A DNA stretch of 27,552 nucleotides from Chloracidobacterium sp. Its GTDB lineage: Bacteria > Acidobacteriota > Blastocatellia > Pyrinomonadales > Pyrinomonadaceae. The first letter of the stretch is position 1. Each line of letters starts with the position of its first letter. Location of the stretch: assembly GCA_016712045.1 (NCBI GenBank), contig JADJRV010000040.1, positions 1 to 27,552 on the forward strand, read 5' to 3'. The notes below the pieces were generated by a model, which had not been told where the DNA came from, did not search any database, and was given only the letters and a program-made list of their open reading frames with translations. This document shows positions 8,707-16,086 of this stretch, piece after piece. The translations under genes were made by a program, and so were the position numbers.

Positions 8707-9342
8707 ATGGTTGAAGAATTTGCGTTCGACAATGCTGACGAACGCCGCAAGGTGCGTACGCAAGGGACCGGCTGGATCGAGGTGATCGCCGGGTCGATGT
8801 TTTCGGGTAAATCAGAGGAACTGATCCGCCGCCTGACGCGTGCGCGCATCGCTCGGCAAAAGGTTCAGGTTTTCAAACCGGGCATCGACGTGCGTTACTC
8901 CGACGAAGAGATCGCGTCGCACTCCGGGCAAAAGCACGATTCGATTCCTGTGGCCGACACCGCCGGGATGATGTCGCACGTTCTCGAAGACACCGAGGTT
9001 ATTGGTATTGACGAGGCGCAGTTTTTTGACATGGCGATCATCGCCGCAGTCAACGAACTGGCCGAACGTGGCAAACGCGTCATCATCGCTGGTCTCGATC
9101 AGGACTACACCGGAAAGCCCTTTGAGCCGATGCCGCAGCTATTGTCGGTCGCTGAATTTATCACAAAAACCCACGCCATCTGCGTCAAATGCGGTGCGAC
9201 CGCTAATTATTCACAACGAACCGTCGAATCCGACGCCCGCGTCGAGGTTGGTGCGAGCGACAAATACGAGGCTCGCTGTCGTAAATGTTTTGTGCCCCAC
9301 GCGGACTCTCCAACGTTGCACGACGACCAGGTTTCAAAATGA
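8707..9342 (+). CDS. tdk: thymidine kinase
   Basis: This type II thymidine kinase phosphorylates thymidine with ATP in the pyrimidine salvage pathway. The frame is intact at 211 residues. The P-loop GSMFSGKS is at residues 29-36, and the DEAQFF segment at 102-107 contains the likely catalytic glutamate. The structural zinc site has two pairs, C159/C162 (CVKC) and C191/C194 (CRKC). AGLDQDYTGKPFEPMPQLL is the family segment next to the thymidine pocket. About 20 extra residues precede the usual start. A second methionine does not offer a better start before the P-loop. A terminator follows directly. Confidence 0.95.
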   Translation: MVEEFAFDNADERRKVRTQGTGWIEVIAGSMFSGKSEELIRRLTRARIARQKVQVFKPGIDVRYSDEEIASHSGQKHDSIPVADTAGMMSHVLEDTEVIGIDEAQFFDMAIIAAVNELAERGKRVIIAGLDQDYTGKPFEPMPQLLSVAEFITKTHAICVKCGATANYSQRTVESDARVEVGASDKYEARCRKCFVPHADSPTLHDDQVSK

Positions 9343-9346
9343 AAAA

Positions 9347-9375
9347 GCCCGCCGATTGAGCGGGCGTTTTCTTTT
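9347..9375 (+). terminator. intrinsic terminator after tdk
   Basis: GCCCGC (9347-9352) pairs with GCGGGC (9360-9365) across a seven-base loop, and GTTTTCTTTT follows. It begins five bases after the tdk stop. Confidence 0.8.
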
Positions 9376-9386
9376 CTGTTCATCTA

Positions 9387-10027
9387 CTATTTAACCGCTT
9401 TCATTGAATAGAGTATCGCGGTGAAATCGTCCGTGTGCTTGTTAAAGTTGGTGCCCTTGGTCGAAGTCATCACGTTTAGCTGCTGCGTCTGGCCGAGGTA
9501 TTTGCGGTACGCGATCCATTGGTGGCGTCGCGGATCGTCCTTGCCTTCGGGGGCTTCGGTAAACTCGACGCCTGGATACCGTCGATCTCGACCATCTTGA
9601 CCGATTCGTATTTACCGTTCTTTAGCTGCTGCATCGCCTGATCGTAATAGGCCTTGAGGCTGATCTCAGCAGGGAAATTGTCGCCAAGCACTGATATATT
9701 TACAAGCAAAAACGCATTGTCAGGTGAGCTGTAATTAAAACTCTCCTTCTTTACATCCATCTTTTTCCAGCCCGCAGGCAATTTCCACGCTAGCCCCTGA
9801 TCGTCCCATTTCGTCTCGGTGCCGCCGTCGATTATGGATTGCTGAGCGGCGTTTGGTTTTGCCTTTTCGGCGGTTGACGAAGTTGATGAGGTCGATGACG
9901 AGTTCGAGCCCGTCGTCGTGGTATTAGTGTTGCTGCCGCCCGAGCCGGTCAGGCCTTTTAGTTTGTCGCCCAGCCCGCAAAACGTCAGGGCAAATGTGAT
10001 CATTCCCAAAGTAAGTATCGATTTCAT
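9387..10027 (-). CDS. exported hypothetical protein, Ser/Thr-rich linker (one frameshift)
   Basis: The protein starts MKSILTLGMITFALTFCGLGDKLKG, a signal peptide with a cysteine in lipobox-like position (LTFC, with an unusual Phe at -1). A low-complexity linker of Thr, Ser, Asn and Gly follows. The folded part reads GLAWKLPAGWKKMDVKKESFNY, FLLVNISVLGDNFP and YYDQAMQQLKNG, and resembles the small PsbP/DUF1795-like domains seen in lipoproteins, although I do not claim membership. The frame breaks near 9570 at a GG that appears to be read as G. The restored frame continues EFTEAPEGKDDPRRHQW and ends SMKAVK at 9387. The gene is 30 bases downstream of the DUF4436 gene and probably in the same transcript. 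Confidence 0.6.
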
Positions 10028-10057
10028 TTAGTAGCCTCCGTATAAAAACTTGATAAC

Positions 10058-10995
10058 CTATTTCGCCGGCCGCAGCACCCACGCGATGAGACACGCGAGC
10101 AAGCAAACTCCGACAATAATTTCGCACCAGATGTACGACATAAAATCGCTATAGACGCCGATCGGCGGCACGTTTGGCTGTGAATTGCGGATCGCGTAAA
10201 ATCCGAACAGCATCGCGCCCATGAACGAGAACATCGCGATCTCGACCTTGCGTCCGCGCATAAATAGGCTAATTACGAGGAACAGGATCCCGATCGTTAG
10301 CACCCAAGTCAGTACCGACACAAACATCGACACAAACACCACCGTGCCCGAACGCTCGATCTTGGTCTCGATGCCGACAAAATCGACCTCGGAGTATTTC
10401 GCATTTGCCGCCTCGATCTTGTAACCGGGGATCGAGCCCATGAAATCGACCGAGATCGCGAGTTCCAGATCGTCGTCTTCGGGGTTAGTGGTTTCGGCAG
10501 CGGTTTCGCCTTCAGCGGTTTCTTTCGGAGCCGGGGCGGGTTTCTTTTCGTCAACTTTTCCCTTAGTGATATAGATGTCGATGTCGGTGACGTATTTGTC
10601 AAAAGGATACTGCGTCGCTTGGCCGCCGTGCATGTTAAAAACGGCTTCGACGGGCGTCATCAGCTTGCCCTTGGCAAAATCGATCTCCTGCTTGCCGTTC
10701 GCACTGTTGACGTACAGTTTCAGCTCCTGCTTGAGCGTGCCGTCCTCGGCCAGCAGATTGTCGCTTGGCACAAACTCAAACCTCGCCGACGCATCGCCCT
10801 TGATCGGGTCGATCGACATCAGCTTTACATGCGTCTCGATATGGCTCGCCTCTTTGTCGCCCTGCTGCGATATATCTATCACCTTTTGCCCGCTCTCGGC
10901 GTTAAAAACGCTCAGCGTATAAAACATCGCCGCCCCCACGACCGCAAGCACGATCACACCAACGATCACCTCTTTACCGAGATCTTATCTGACAT
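10058..10995 (-). CDS. DUF4436 family membrane protein (frameshift at the start)
   Basis: This protein of about 312 residues has one N-terminal membrane segment, a long extracytoplasmic domain and three C-terminal membrane segments. The sequence ATQYPFDKYVTDIDIYI is the characteristic DUF4436 motif, and the end (FSFMGAMLFGFYAIRNSQP, PIGVYSDFMSYIWCEIIVG) also matches that family. The function is unknown. The true start is the ATG at 10995, preceded by AGAGGAG. It encodes MSDKISVK, and a one-base loss near 10970 then shifts into VIVGVIVLAVVGAAMFY. An acidic/Pro-rich insert (KKPAPAPKETAEGETAAE) sits in the middle of the external domain. Confidence 0.8.
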
Positions 10996-11077
10996 AAATA
11001 GTCTGCTCCTCTAGATTTTGTATTGCCGCTGAAACTGCTGACGGATTGCACACATTCTACCCCAAGTCCGCCAAAAC

Positions 11078-11108
11078 AAAAAAGGCCCCGCGATATGCGA
11101 AGCCTTTT
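11078..11108 (-). terminator. intrinsic terminator for the 11.2-12.0 kb leftward genes
   Basis: On the minus strand AAAAGGCTTCGC pairs with GCGGGGCCTTTT across the loop ATATC, with two G-U pairs, and a T run follows. On the plus strand the same two positions are C/A mismatches, so the hairpin favours minus-strand transcription. It follows the 57-residue ORF by about 80 bases. The rest of the 11010-11190 spacer shows nothing else I can support. Confidence 0.65.
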
Positions 11109-11190
11109 CTGGCGACAGGAGTGCGGGGTTTTTGGGGATTGCAGCGGCGGAAAGATCGCAGTGCTTGAACCCAACGAACTCAGCCTCTTC

Positions 11191-11364
11191 CTAGTTTGAG
11201 ATTATGTCGAGATTGATGACTTTCATTTGACCATTCTGCTTAACGAGGGTTAGCTGGAACAAGGATGTCCTTACGTAAAACATTCGCGTACTTTGAGGAA
11301 ATCCATAACATGCAGAATGGCACTCGGAAACGTCGGGCTCGTGTGGTTTTGTGAAGCGACTCAT
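11191..11364 (-). CDS. small ORF, 57 residues, hypothetical
   Basis: An ATG at 11364, three bases after the TGA of the upstream gene, opens a 57-codon frame that begins MSRFTKPHEPDVSECHSA and ends VINLDIISN before TAG. The tight spacing and the terminator just downstream suggest it is the last gene of a two-gene leftward unit. The sequence has no signal peptide or motif that I know, and two cysteines four residues apart. It could be a real small gene or a displaced C-terminal piece of its neighbour. Confidence 0.45.
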   Translation of the reverse strand: MSRFTKPHEPDVSECHSACYGFPQSTRMFYVRTSLFQLTLVKQNGQMKVINLDIISN

Positions 11365-11367
11365 CGC

Positions 11368-11988
11368 TCAAAATTCTTCTTCGAACGAACTCGCTGACTG
11401 GGGCTGAGATTCGAAATAGATCCTAAGCAACATCCGATTCACGGTCTCCATTAAATAAAGAGTGTTATCAAATATTTCTTCCTTTTCTTTTTCCGACAAT
11501 GGTTTATCGAATTTGGCACTAACGTCAATCTGATCTTGAACAAATCTTCCATATCGATTTTTCTTTAGATATCTTCGAACGTTGGCAGGAAAGAGTCCGT
11601 AAATATCACCAGTATCATTCTTAGATTTAGGTAATGTGTGTTGATAGTAAAACCATCGACCAATAAAATTAGTTTCCGTTATAAAGTATCGTCTAAGATT
11701 TTTAATCCGGGAGTTGGGAATCATCTCACGATCCAAAAGTAGTCCGACACGATCGTAATTATTTTTAAGCGACCGCTCGACAAAATCCCCAACATAAAAG
11801 TCCTTTATGAGCACCGCGATATCCTTTGTCTTAAGAAACCTATCGTCAAACTTATGAGAGAGTTCGTTGGCTTCGATGTATTCCGCGGCCGTTATCTTAT
11901 TAGCTCCTTGAGAGACGACCCTATGAGTCGCAAGAAATAACAGGAAGAAGGCCGAAATCACGCATGCGGTTGTGCGATAAGTCTTCAT
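11368..11988 (-). CDS. exported hypothetical protein in a low-GC stretch
   Basis: The start is taken at the ATG at 11988 (MKTYRTTACVISAFFLLFLATHRVVSQG), which gives a clear signal peptide and 206 residues. A longer frame beginning at 12039 is spurious because its extra N-terminus is encoded by a period-7 repeat. The mature part is rich in charged and aromatic residues (DFVERSLKNNYDRVGLLLD, ETNFIGRWFYYQHTLPKSK, FPANVRRYLKKNRYGRF) and is mostly alpha-helical in character. I recognise no family. The base composition is visibly more AT-rich than in the neighbours, which suggests an accessory gene acquired by transfer. No clear ribosome site is visible. Confidence 0.6.
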   Translation of the reverse strand: MKTYRTTACVISAFFLLFLATHRVVSQGANKITAAEYIEANELSHKFDDRFLKTKDIAVLIKDFYVGDFVERSLKNNYDRVGLLLDREMIPNSRIKNLRRYFITETNFIGRWFYYQHTLPKSKNDTGDIYGLFPANVRRYLKKNRYGRFVQDQIDVSAKFDKPLSEKEKEEIFDNTLYLMETVNRMLLRIYFESQPQSASSFEEEF

Positions 11989-12010
11989 TTTTAGGATGTT
12001 AGCAGAGATA

Positions 12011-12038
12011 GTGAACAACGAACAGTGAATAGTGAACA
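12011..12038. repeat. period-7 repeat, four units
   Basis: The four consecutive units are GTGAACA, ACGAACA, GTGAATA and GTGAACA. It lies just upstream of the low-GC exported gene and just before the 21-bp array. Confidence 0.8.
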
Positions 12039-12056
12039 ATGGGCGTGGTTTTCCGC

Positions 12057-12266
12057 GGTGGATATCTTTCGTCTAGTCGCAGATACATTCCATCTGACCG
12101 CAGATACACTCCATGTGGCGGCAGACAGACTCCATCTGAGGACAGACGGACACCATCCGACGGCAGATAGACACTATCCGGCGGCGGATAGACTCCATCT
12201 GACCGCAGATAGATTCCGTCTGGCCACGAATATACTCCACCCGACAACAGATGAACACCGTCTGCT
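12057..12266. repeat. ten-unit 21-bp tandem array, each unit with a small dyad
   Basis: Ten degenerate units of exactly 21 bases start at 12057, 12078, 12099, 12120, 12141, 12162, 12183, 12204, 12225 and 12246. The consensus core is CAGAT-N7-ATCTG, an inverted repeat of five bases. Some units keep pairing through G-U changes (for example CAGAT with GTCTG, or CGGAT with ATCTG), others have one mismatch, and the first and eighth are weak. Because 21 is a multiple of three, open frames persist on both strands. These encode seven-residue repeats and look accidental. The array lies in the spacer between a leftward gene and the rightward ARPP-1 gene. Confidence 0.85.
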
Positions 12267-12270
12267 TGGC

Positions 12271-12323
12271 GAGTTGGTCCAGTTTGGTCCACCTTGGTCC
12301 ACCTGGTCCGGACCGGACCAAAA
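12271..12323. repeat. GGTCC decamer repeats with palindrome
   Basis: The motif TTGGTCC recurs about every ten bases (12274-12309), followed by GGTCCGGACC, a perfect ten-base palindrome, and by inverse copies GGACC and GGACCAAAA. TTTGGTCC (12283-12290) can pair with GGACCAAA (12315-12322). It directly abuts the 21-bp array. Confidence 0.75.
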
Positions 12324-12338
12324 GGACCATCCCTTTTG

Positions 12339-12413
12339 GGCGCAAGCCCGCACGAAGTAAGGGCGATACATCCGTCTTGCGAGTTACGCCCTTACTCCGT
12401 GCGGGCTTCCGCC
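12339..12413. repeat. 27-bp imperfect inverted repeat (REP/MITE-like hairpin)
   Basis: The arms at 12339-12365 and 12387-12413 are inverse copies with 25 of 27 positions matching, separated by 21 bases. The core AAGCCCGCACGAAGTAAGGG is GC-rich. There is no T run after the right arm, so this is unlikely to be a terminator. It resembles a dispersed palindromic element. The remaining 90 bases up to the next start show no further structure apart from the ribosome site AAGGAG before 12514. Confidence 0.75.
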
Positions 12414-12513
12414 TTCATATTTCTGCAAGAAAACCTGAACAACTCCGTTCCAAATACATAAGGCGACGCTCTCCCGAGCACAATTTACGTATTTTTTTCT
12501 AAGGAGTTGTTAT

Positions 12514-13521
12514 ATGAATACAAGACTAAAGATCGGCATTTTGTCGATAATTGCATTGATCTCGGGTGTGGCTTCGACGGCGACGGCACAGAGCGGCGGG
12601 TACCGGATCTCGGCACCGTACACTTACAAAAATCTTTCCATTTTTCTCATCCACGGCAAGGACGAATCGAAAAAGACCAACATGATGACGCTACAAGAGG
12701 CGATGGAGCGAAAGCTGTTCAAGGTCTATGAAACGTCGGAGGTCAATGAGCTGGAGGTCGAGAATCTGTCAAAAGAGCAGGACGTGTTTATCCAGTCCGG
12801 CGACATCGTCAAGGGCGGGAAACAGGACCGCGTGCTGGCCGTCAGCATCATCATCCCGGCAAGGTCGGGGCGTGTAAAGATCGAAGCGTTTTGCGTCGAA
12901 TCGGGGCGTTGGGAAAAGCGTGGCAATGAAGACTCAAAACAATTTACCAGCTCAAACGACCGTATCGTCACCCGCGACCTAAAGATCGCGGCAAACGCGT
13001 CGCGTTCGCAGACCGAGGTTTGGAGCAAGGTGTCGGAGGCACAGGCAAGCCTCGGGCAGAATGTCGGCGGGACAGTAAACTCAGGCGACTCGGCTTCGAG
13101 TTTGCAGTTGAGCCTTGAAAATAGAAAGGTCGTCGCCAGTGTCGATGAGTACATCAAAAAACTCAGCAGCATCATCGACGGCAAATCCGACGTGATCGGC
13201 TATGCGTTCGCCATCAACGGCCAGATCAACAGTGCAGATATTTTTGTGTCGAACTCGCTGTTCAAGAAGCTTCGGAGTAAGAATCTAAAAGCCACCGCGA
13301 CCGAAGCCGTATCCGCCCAACGAGGTGTACGGCTCGCCGACGAGGTCAAGGCGGACGCTGTGAAAGGCTTTATCTCGGATTCCGACAAAGCAAAACCAAC
13401 CGAACGTGCGACCGGCGGAGCCCGCCTCGTCAAACGCGAGGACAAGGACAACGTGATGATCGAGGCCATGGACGATAAATCAAAACTCGTCGTTCACAAG
13501 ACCTACGTCAGGAAAAACTAA
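12514..13521 (+). CDS. secreted ARPP-1 domain protein (DUF6569-like)
   Basis: The protein is 335 residues and the frame is intact. A signal peptide ends near ATAQSGG. The central region matches the ARPP-1 family, originally described next to rhodanese-phosphatase genes: YKNLSIFLIHG, MTLQEAMERKLFKV, VNELEVENLSKEQDVFIQSGDIVKGGKQDR and VKIEAFCVESGRWEKRG. The GD-x-V-x-GGKQDR and C-V-E-x-GRW motifs are the most diagnostic. The C-terminal third (KKLRSKNLKATATEAVSAQ onward) is lysine-rich and poorly conserved. The biochemical function of the family is not established. AAGGAG precedes the ATG. The gene is monocistronic, bounded by the repeat spacer and a strong terminator. Confidence 0.8.
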   Translation: MNTRLKIGILSIIALISGVASTATAQSGGYRISAPYTYKNLSIFLIHGKDESKKTNMMTLQEAMERKLFKVYETSEVNELEVENLSKEQDVFIQSGDIVKGGKQDRVLAVSIIIPARSGRVKIEAFCVESGRWEKRGNEDSKQFTSSNDRIVTRDLKIAANASRSQTEVWSKVSEAQASLGQNVGGTVNSGDSASSLQLSLENRKVVASVDEYIKKLSSIIDGKSDVIGYAFAINGQINSADIFVSNSLFKKLRSKNLKATATEAVSAQRGVRLADEVKADAVKGFISDSDKAKPTERATGGARLVKREDKDNVMIEAMDDKSKLVVHKTYVRKN

Positions 13522-13558
13522 AGTTTGACCGCCGAGTGAAAACTCAAAGGTCGAAACA

Positions 13559-13628
13559 GGCCCTCGTCAAACGTGTGCGGCAACGTCGCTGTACCTCACA
13601 CGCGAAAACGAGGGCCGCTTTATTTTTT
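13559..13628 (+). terminator. large two-stem hairpin terminator after the ARPP-1 gene
   Basis: GGCCCTCGT (13559-13567) pairs with ACGAGGGCC (13608-13616), and inside it CGTGTG (13572-13577) pairs with CACACG (13597-13602). The T-rich tract GCTTTATTTTTTT follows. The polarity fits the rightward gene, and the next gene is convergent. Confidence 0.75.
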
Positions 13629-13632
13629 TCGC

Positions 13633-14058
13633 CTACGCTTCTTTATTCATCATGCCCAGAACGGCTCCGATGACGCCGCCGCCGATAGCTCCCATCACGA
13701 TCGATCCGAGCACATCTGCGATCGGTGGGATGTAATTTTTATGAAGATTCATAAACGCCAGAAACATCAACTGAAAGCTGAGTGATATCAAAAACATGAC
13801 TATTGCCCCGCCTTTCATGCCTCCGACAAATGTGCGGATGCTCGCCCATTGCTCAAAGATATATGCAAGCAGCAAAGCCGAGACAAGATTGGCGAAAACC
13901 AACGGGACCCAAACCGGCACTTCATTCATCAAGCCGGCGTAGGTGTTCATATTCGGCTTCATCACCGCGTTTTCGAGAATGAGCCCGTAAATGACAAAAC
14001 CTAAAACAAAAAACGTGATACCACCGGCGAAGGTGGCTGCTAATAATCTCGTGACCAT
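13633..14058 (-). CDS. small four-helix membrane protein, hypothetical
   Basis: The 141-residue protein has four clear membrane segments: LLAATFAGGITFFVLGFVIYG, WVPLVFANLVSALLLAYIF, GGAIVMFLISLSFQLMFLAF and VLGSIVMGAIGGGVIGAVLG. The last is glycine-rich. An AAGGAG ribosome site precedes the ATG at 14058. The arrangement recalls the DUF1761-like group of small bacterial membrane proteins, but I cannot confirm membership or propose a substrate. The gene is downstream of uvrC by about 110 bases on the same strand. Confidence 0.7.
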   Translation of the reverse strand: MVTRLLAATFAGGITFFVLGFVIYGLILENAVMKPNMNTYAGLMNEVPVWVPLVFANLVSALLLAYIFEQWASIRTFVGGMKGGAIVMFLISLSFQLMFLAFMNLHKNYIPPIADVLGSIVMGAIGGGVIGAVLGMMNKEA

Positions 14059-14169
14059 AGGAAAAAACTCCTTTAAGTGAATTACCCAAAAGCCCTTGAA
14101 ATAGCTAATTGTTTAGCTGATGCAACGAAAAATATAGCAGTTTGATGTGAAAGTCAACGTCAAAAGGCT

Positions 14170-16008
14170 CTAGCTATCGGCGATCTCTCGCTGATTTTTG
14201 AAATGCGTGTAGATCTCGATCGCGGTCTTTGCCCCGACGAACGGTTTTAGTTCGAACGCCTCGGCTTTGGCGATACGTTCGATCGAGCCAAATTCGCGGA
14301 GCAGTTTCATTTTTCGTTTGTCACCGACGCCGGGTATCTCGGAGAGTTCGGATGAGAAATCGCGTTTCTCGCGGCGTTTGCGGTGAAATTCGATGGCGGT
14401 TTTGTGCGTCTCTTCGCGGATCTGCAAGATCAGACGAAAAGCGAGCGAGTTGCGGTCGAACGGTATCGGCTGGTCTTCGCGGCCATAGATCAGCAGATGC
14501 GAGATCTGATTGTGCTGCTTTGGCGGCTTGACGAGCCCGACGAGCATGATCTGCTCGAGGTCGAGAGCTTGCATCGCCGCAGCAGCGGCCGAAAGCTGGC
14601 CTTTGCCGCCGTCAATGAATATGAGTTCGGGCAGTGGCTTTTCCTCTTCTTTCTGCCGGCGATAGCGGCGAAAAACAGCCTCGTGCATTGAGGCAAAATC
14701 ATTCGCTCCTTCGACCGTTTTAATGATAAAGCGGCGGTAATTTACCCGGGCCGGTTTGCCGTTCTCAAAAGCGACGATGCCCGCGACGTTTTCCGAGCCG
14801 GAGATATTTGAAATGTCGAACGACTCGATCCGCTCTGGGAAATAGGATAGTTCGAGTAGCTCCTGCAGCTCTTCGAGAACCTTTTGCGAATCAGGTTTGA
14901 GCACACGAAAACGTTGTTCGAACGCGATTTTTGCATTGGTTTCGACGAGCGTGACAAGATGCCGGTTCTTTCCGCGTTTTGGGTCGAGAATTTTTACCTT
15001 GCGGCCGCGACGTTCGGATAGGAGTTGTTCGAGGATGACGCGATCATCAAAATCCTGCGGCACGTGGATCTCTAGCGGAACGTAGTCGGTCGAGTAATAT
15101 TGGATCAGCACCTCGCGTAAAAACTCGAACGAATTGAACGAATCGTCCTCAGGCAGGTCTTCCCAAAAAAACTCACGGCGGCCGACGATACGCCCCTCGC
15201 GCATGGTAAATAGCTGTAGAGCGAGCCGCTGGTTCTCCCGGTAAAAGCCAATGATGTCGACATCGCGGTCGGCGGTCGTCGCCATCTTTTGCGTCTCGCT
15301 CAGAGCGAGCACGGTGTGGTGCAGGTCGCGGTATTTTGCCGCCAGCTCGTATTTGCTTTCCTCGGCGTACTGCCACATGCGGGCCTCAAGCGTTTTCGCA
15401 AGCTCTTTGTTTTTGCCTTCGAGCAGTATCTTGACGTCGGCCGCCGCCTCTTTATATTCCTCCGGCGAGCAGAGCCCTTTGACGCACGGGCCGAGACAGC
15501 GTTTTAGGTGATATTCAAGACACGGACGCGGCAATTTGCCGGTAATCTCGATCTCACAAGTGCGCAGTTGGAACGCACGATTTACAAGGTTCAAAGTCTT
15601 ACGCGCAAGCGTCGCGGGCAGAAACGGCCCGTAATAACTCGAACCGTCACGAACGATACGGCGGGTGACGACGACCTTAGGAAACGGCTCGTTTGTCAGC
15701 TTTAAATGAGGGTAAGTCTTATCGTCTTTGAGCAAGACGTTGAATCGCGGCTTGTGCTTTTTGATCAGGTTTGACTCTAGCACGAGGGCCTCAACCTCAT
15801 TATCAACAACAATAAACTCAAAATCCGCAATAAAGCTCACCAGCCGCCGCGTCTTTGGGTCCATGTTGCGGCTCGACTGAAAATATTGCCGTACACGGCT
15901 TCGCAGATTCTTGGCCTTGCCGACATAGATGATCTTTCCGGCATCGTTTTTATGGATATAGATACCCGATGCGGTCGGCAGATCTTTGAGTTTTTCGGTT
16001 AGGCTCAC
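14170..16008 (-). CDS. uvrC: excinuclease ABC subunit C
   Basis: UvrC makes both incisions around a DNA lesion in nucleotide-excision repair with UvrA and UvrB. The frame is intact at 612 residues. The N-terminal GIY-YIG nuclease is seen in SGIYIHKNDAGKIIYVGKAK and RSRVRQYF. A cysteine-rich segment CEI, CLEYHLKRCLGPC follows, then a UVR motif (MWQYAEESKYELAAKYRD). The C-terminal RNase H-like nuclease has FDISNISG, GANDFASM, FIDGGKGQL and FHRKRREKRD, matching the catalytic Asp/Asp/Asp/His set. A helix-hairpin-helix domain ends the protein (IPGVGDKRKMKLLREFGS). The start is GTG at 16008. The motif normally read DISH is DISN here. Confidence 0.95.
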   Translation of the reverse strand: MSLTEKLKDLPTASGIYIHKNDAGKIIYVGKAKNLRSRVRQYFQSSRNMDPKTRRLVSFIADFEFIVVDNEVEALVLESNLIKKHKPRFNVLLKDDKTYPHLKLTNEPFPKVVVTRRIVRDGSSYYGPFLPATLARKTLNLVNRAFQLRTCEIEITGKLPRPCLEYHLKRCLGPCVKGLCSPEEYKEAAADVKILLEGKNKELAKTLEARMWQYAEESKYELAAKYRDLHHTVLALSETQKMATTADRDVDIIGFYRENQRLALQLFTMREGRIVGRREFFWEDLPEDDSFNSFEFLREVLIQYYSTDYVPLEIHVPQDFDDRVILEQLLSERRGRKVKILDPKRGKNRHLVTLVETNAKIAFEQRFRVLKPDSQKVLEELQELLELSYFPERIESFDISNISGSENVAGIVAFENGKPARVNYRRFIIKTVEGANDFASMHEAVFRRYRRQKEEEKPLPELIFIDGGKGQLSAAAAAMQALDLEQIMLVGLVKPPKQHNQISHLLIYGREDQPIPFDRNSLAFRLILQIREETHKTAIEFHRKRREKRDFSSELSEIPGVGDKRKMKLLREFGSIERIAKAEAFELKPFVGAKTAIEIYTHFKNQREIADS

Positions 16009-16086
16009 ACTAATATATTAGCCTGAAGACTTAGGGCGTGAAACTCTTCCTTTGCGTTCTTGGCGGCTTTGCGTAAAACTTCTTTT

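Noticed and set aside
11076..11190. tRNA or small structured RNA in the gap before the DUF4436 gene
   Set aside because: No cloverleaf, CCA end or T-loop motif could be built. The pairing present is explained by the minus-strand terminator.
12057..12266. CRISPR array
   Set aside because: The units are contiguous with no unique spacers, they diverge from each other, and no cas genes are present.
11999..12371. Overlapping open frames on both strands encoding seven-residue repeats
   Set aside because: They exist because 21 is a multiple of three. They have no ribosome sites, and frames on both strands are equally open.
14170..16008. Inactive UvrC because DISH reads DISN
   Set aside because: The catalytic aspartate is present and the other nuclease residues (GANDF, FIDGG, FHRKRR) are conserved, so activity is probably kept.
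16021..16080. Longer N-terminus of Sua5 from TTG at 16060
   Set aside because: The extra nine residues are encoded by a CTTTGCG-type repeat, and the GTG at 16087 gives the usual family start.
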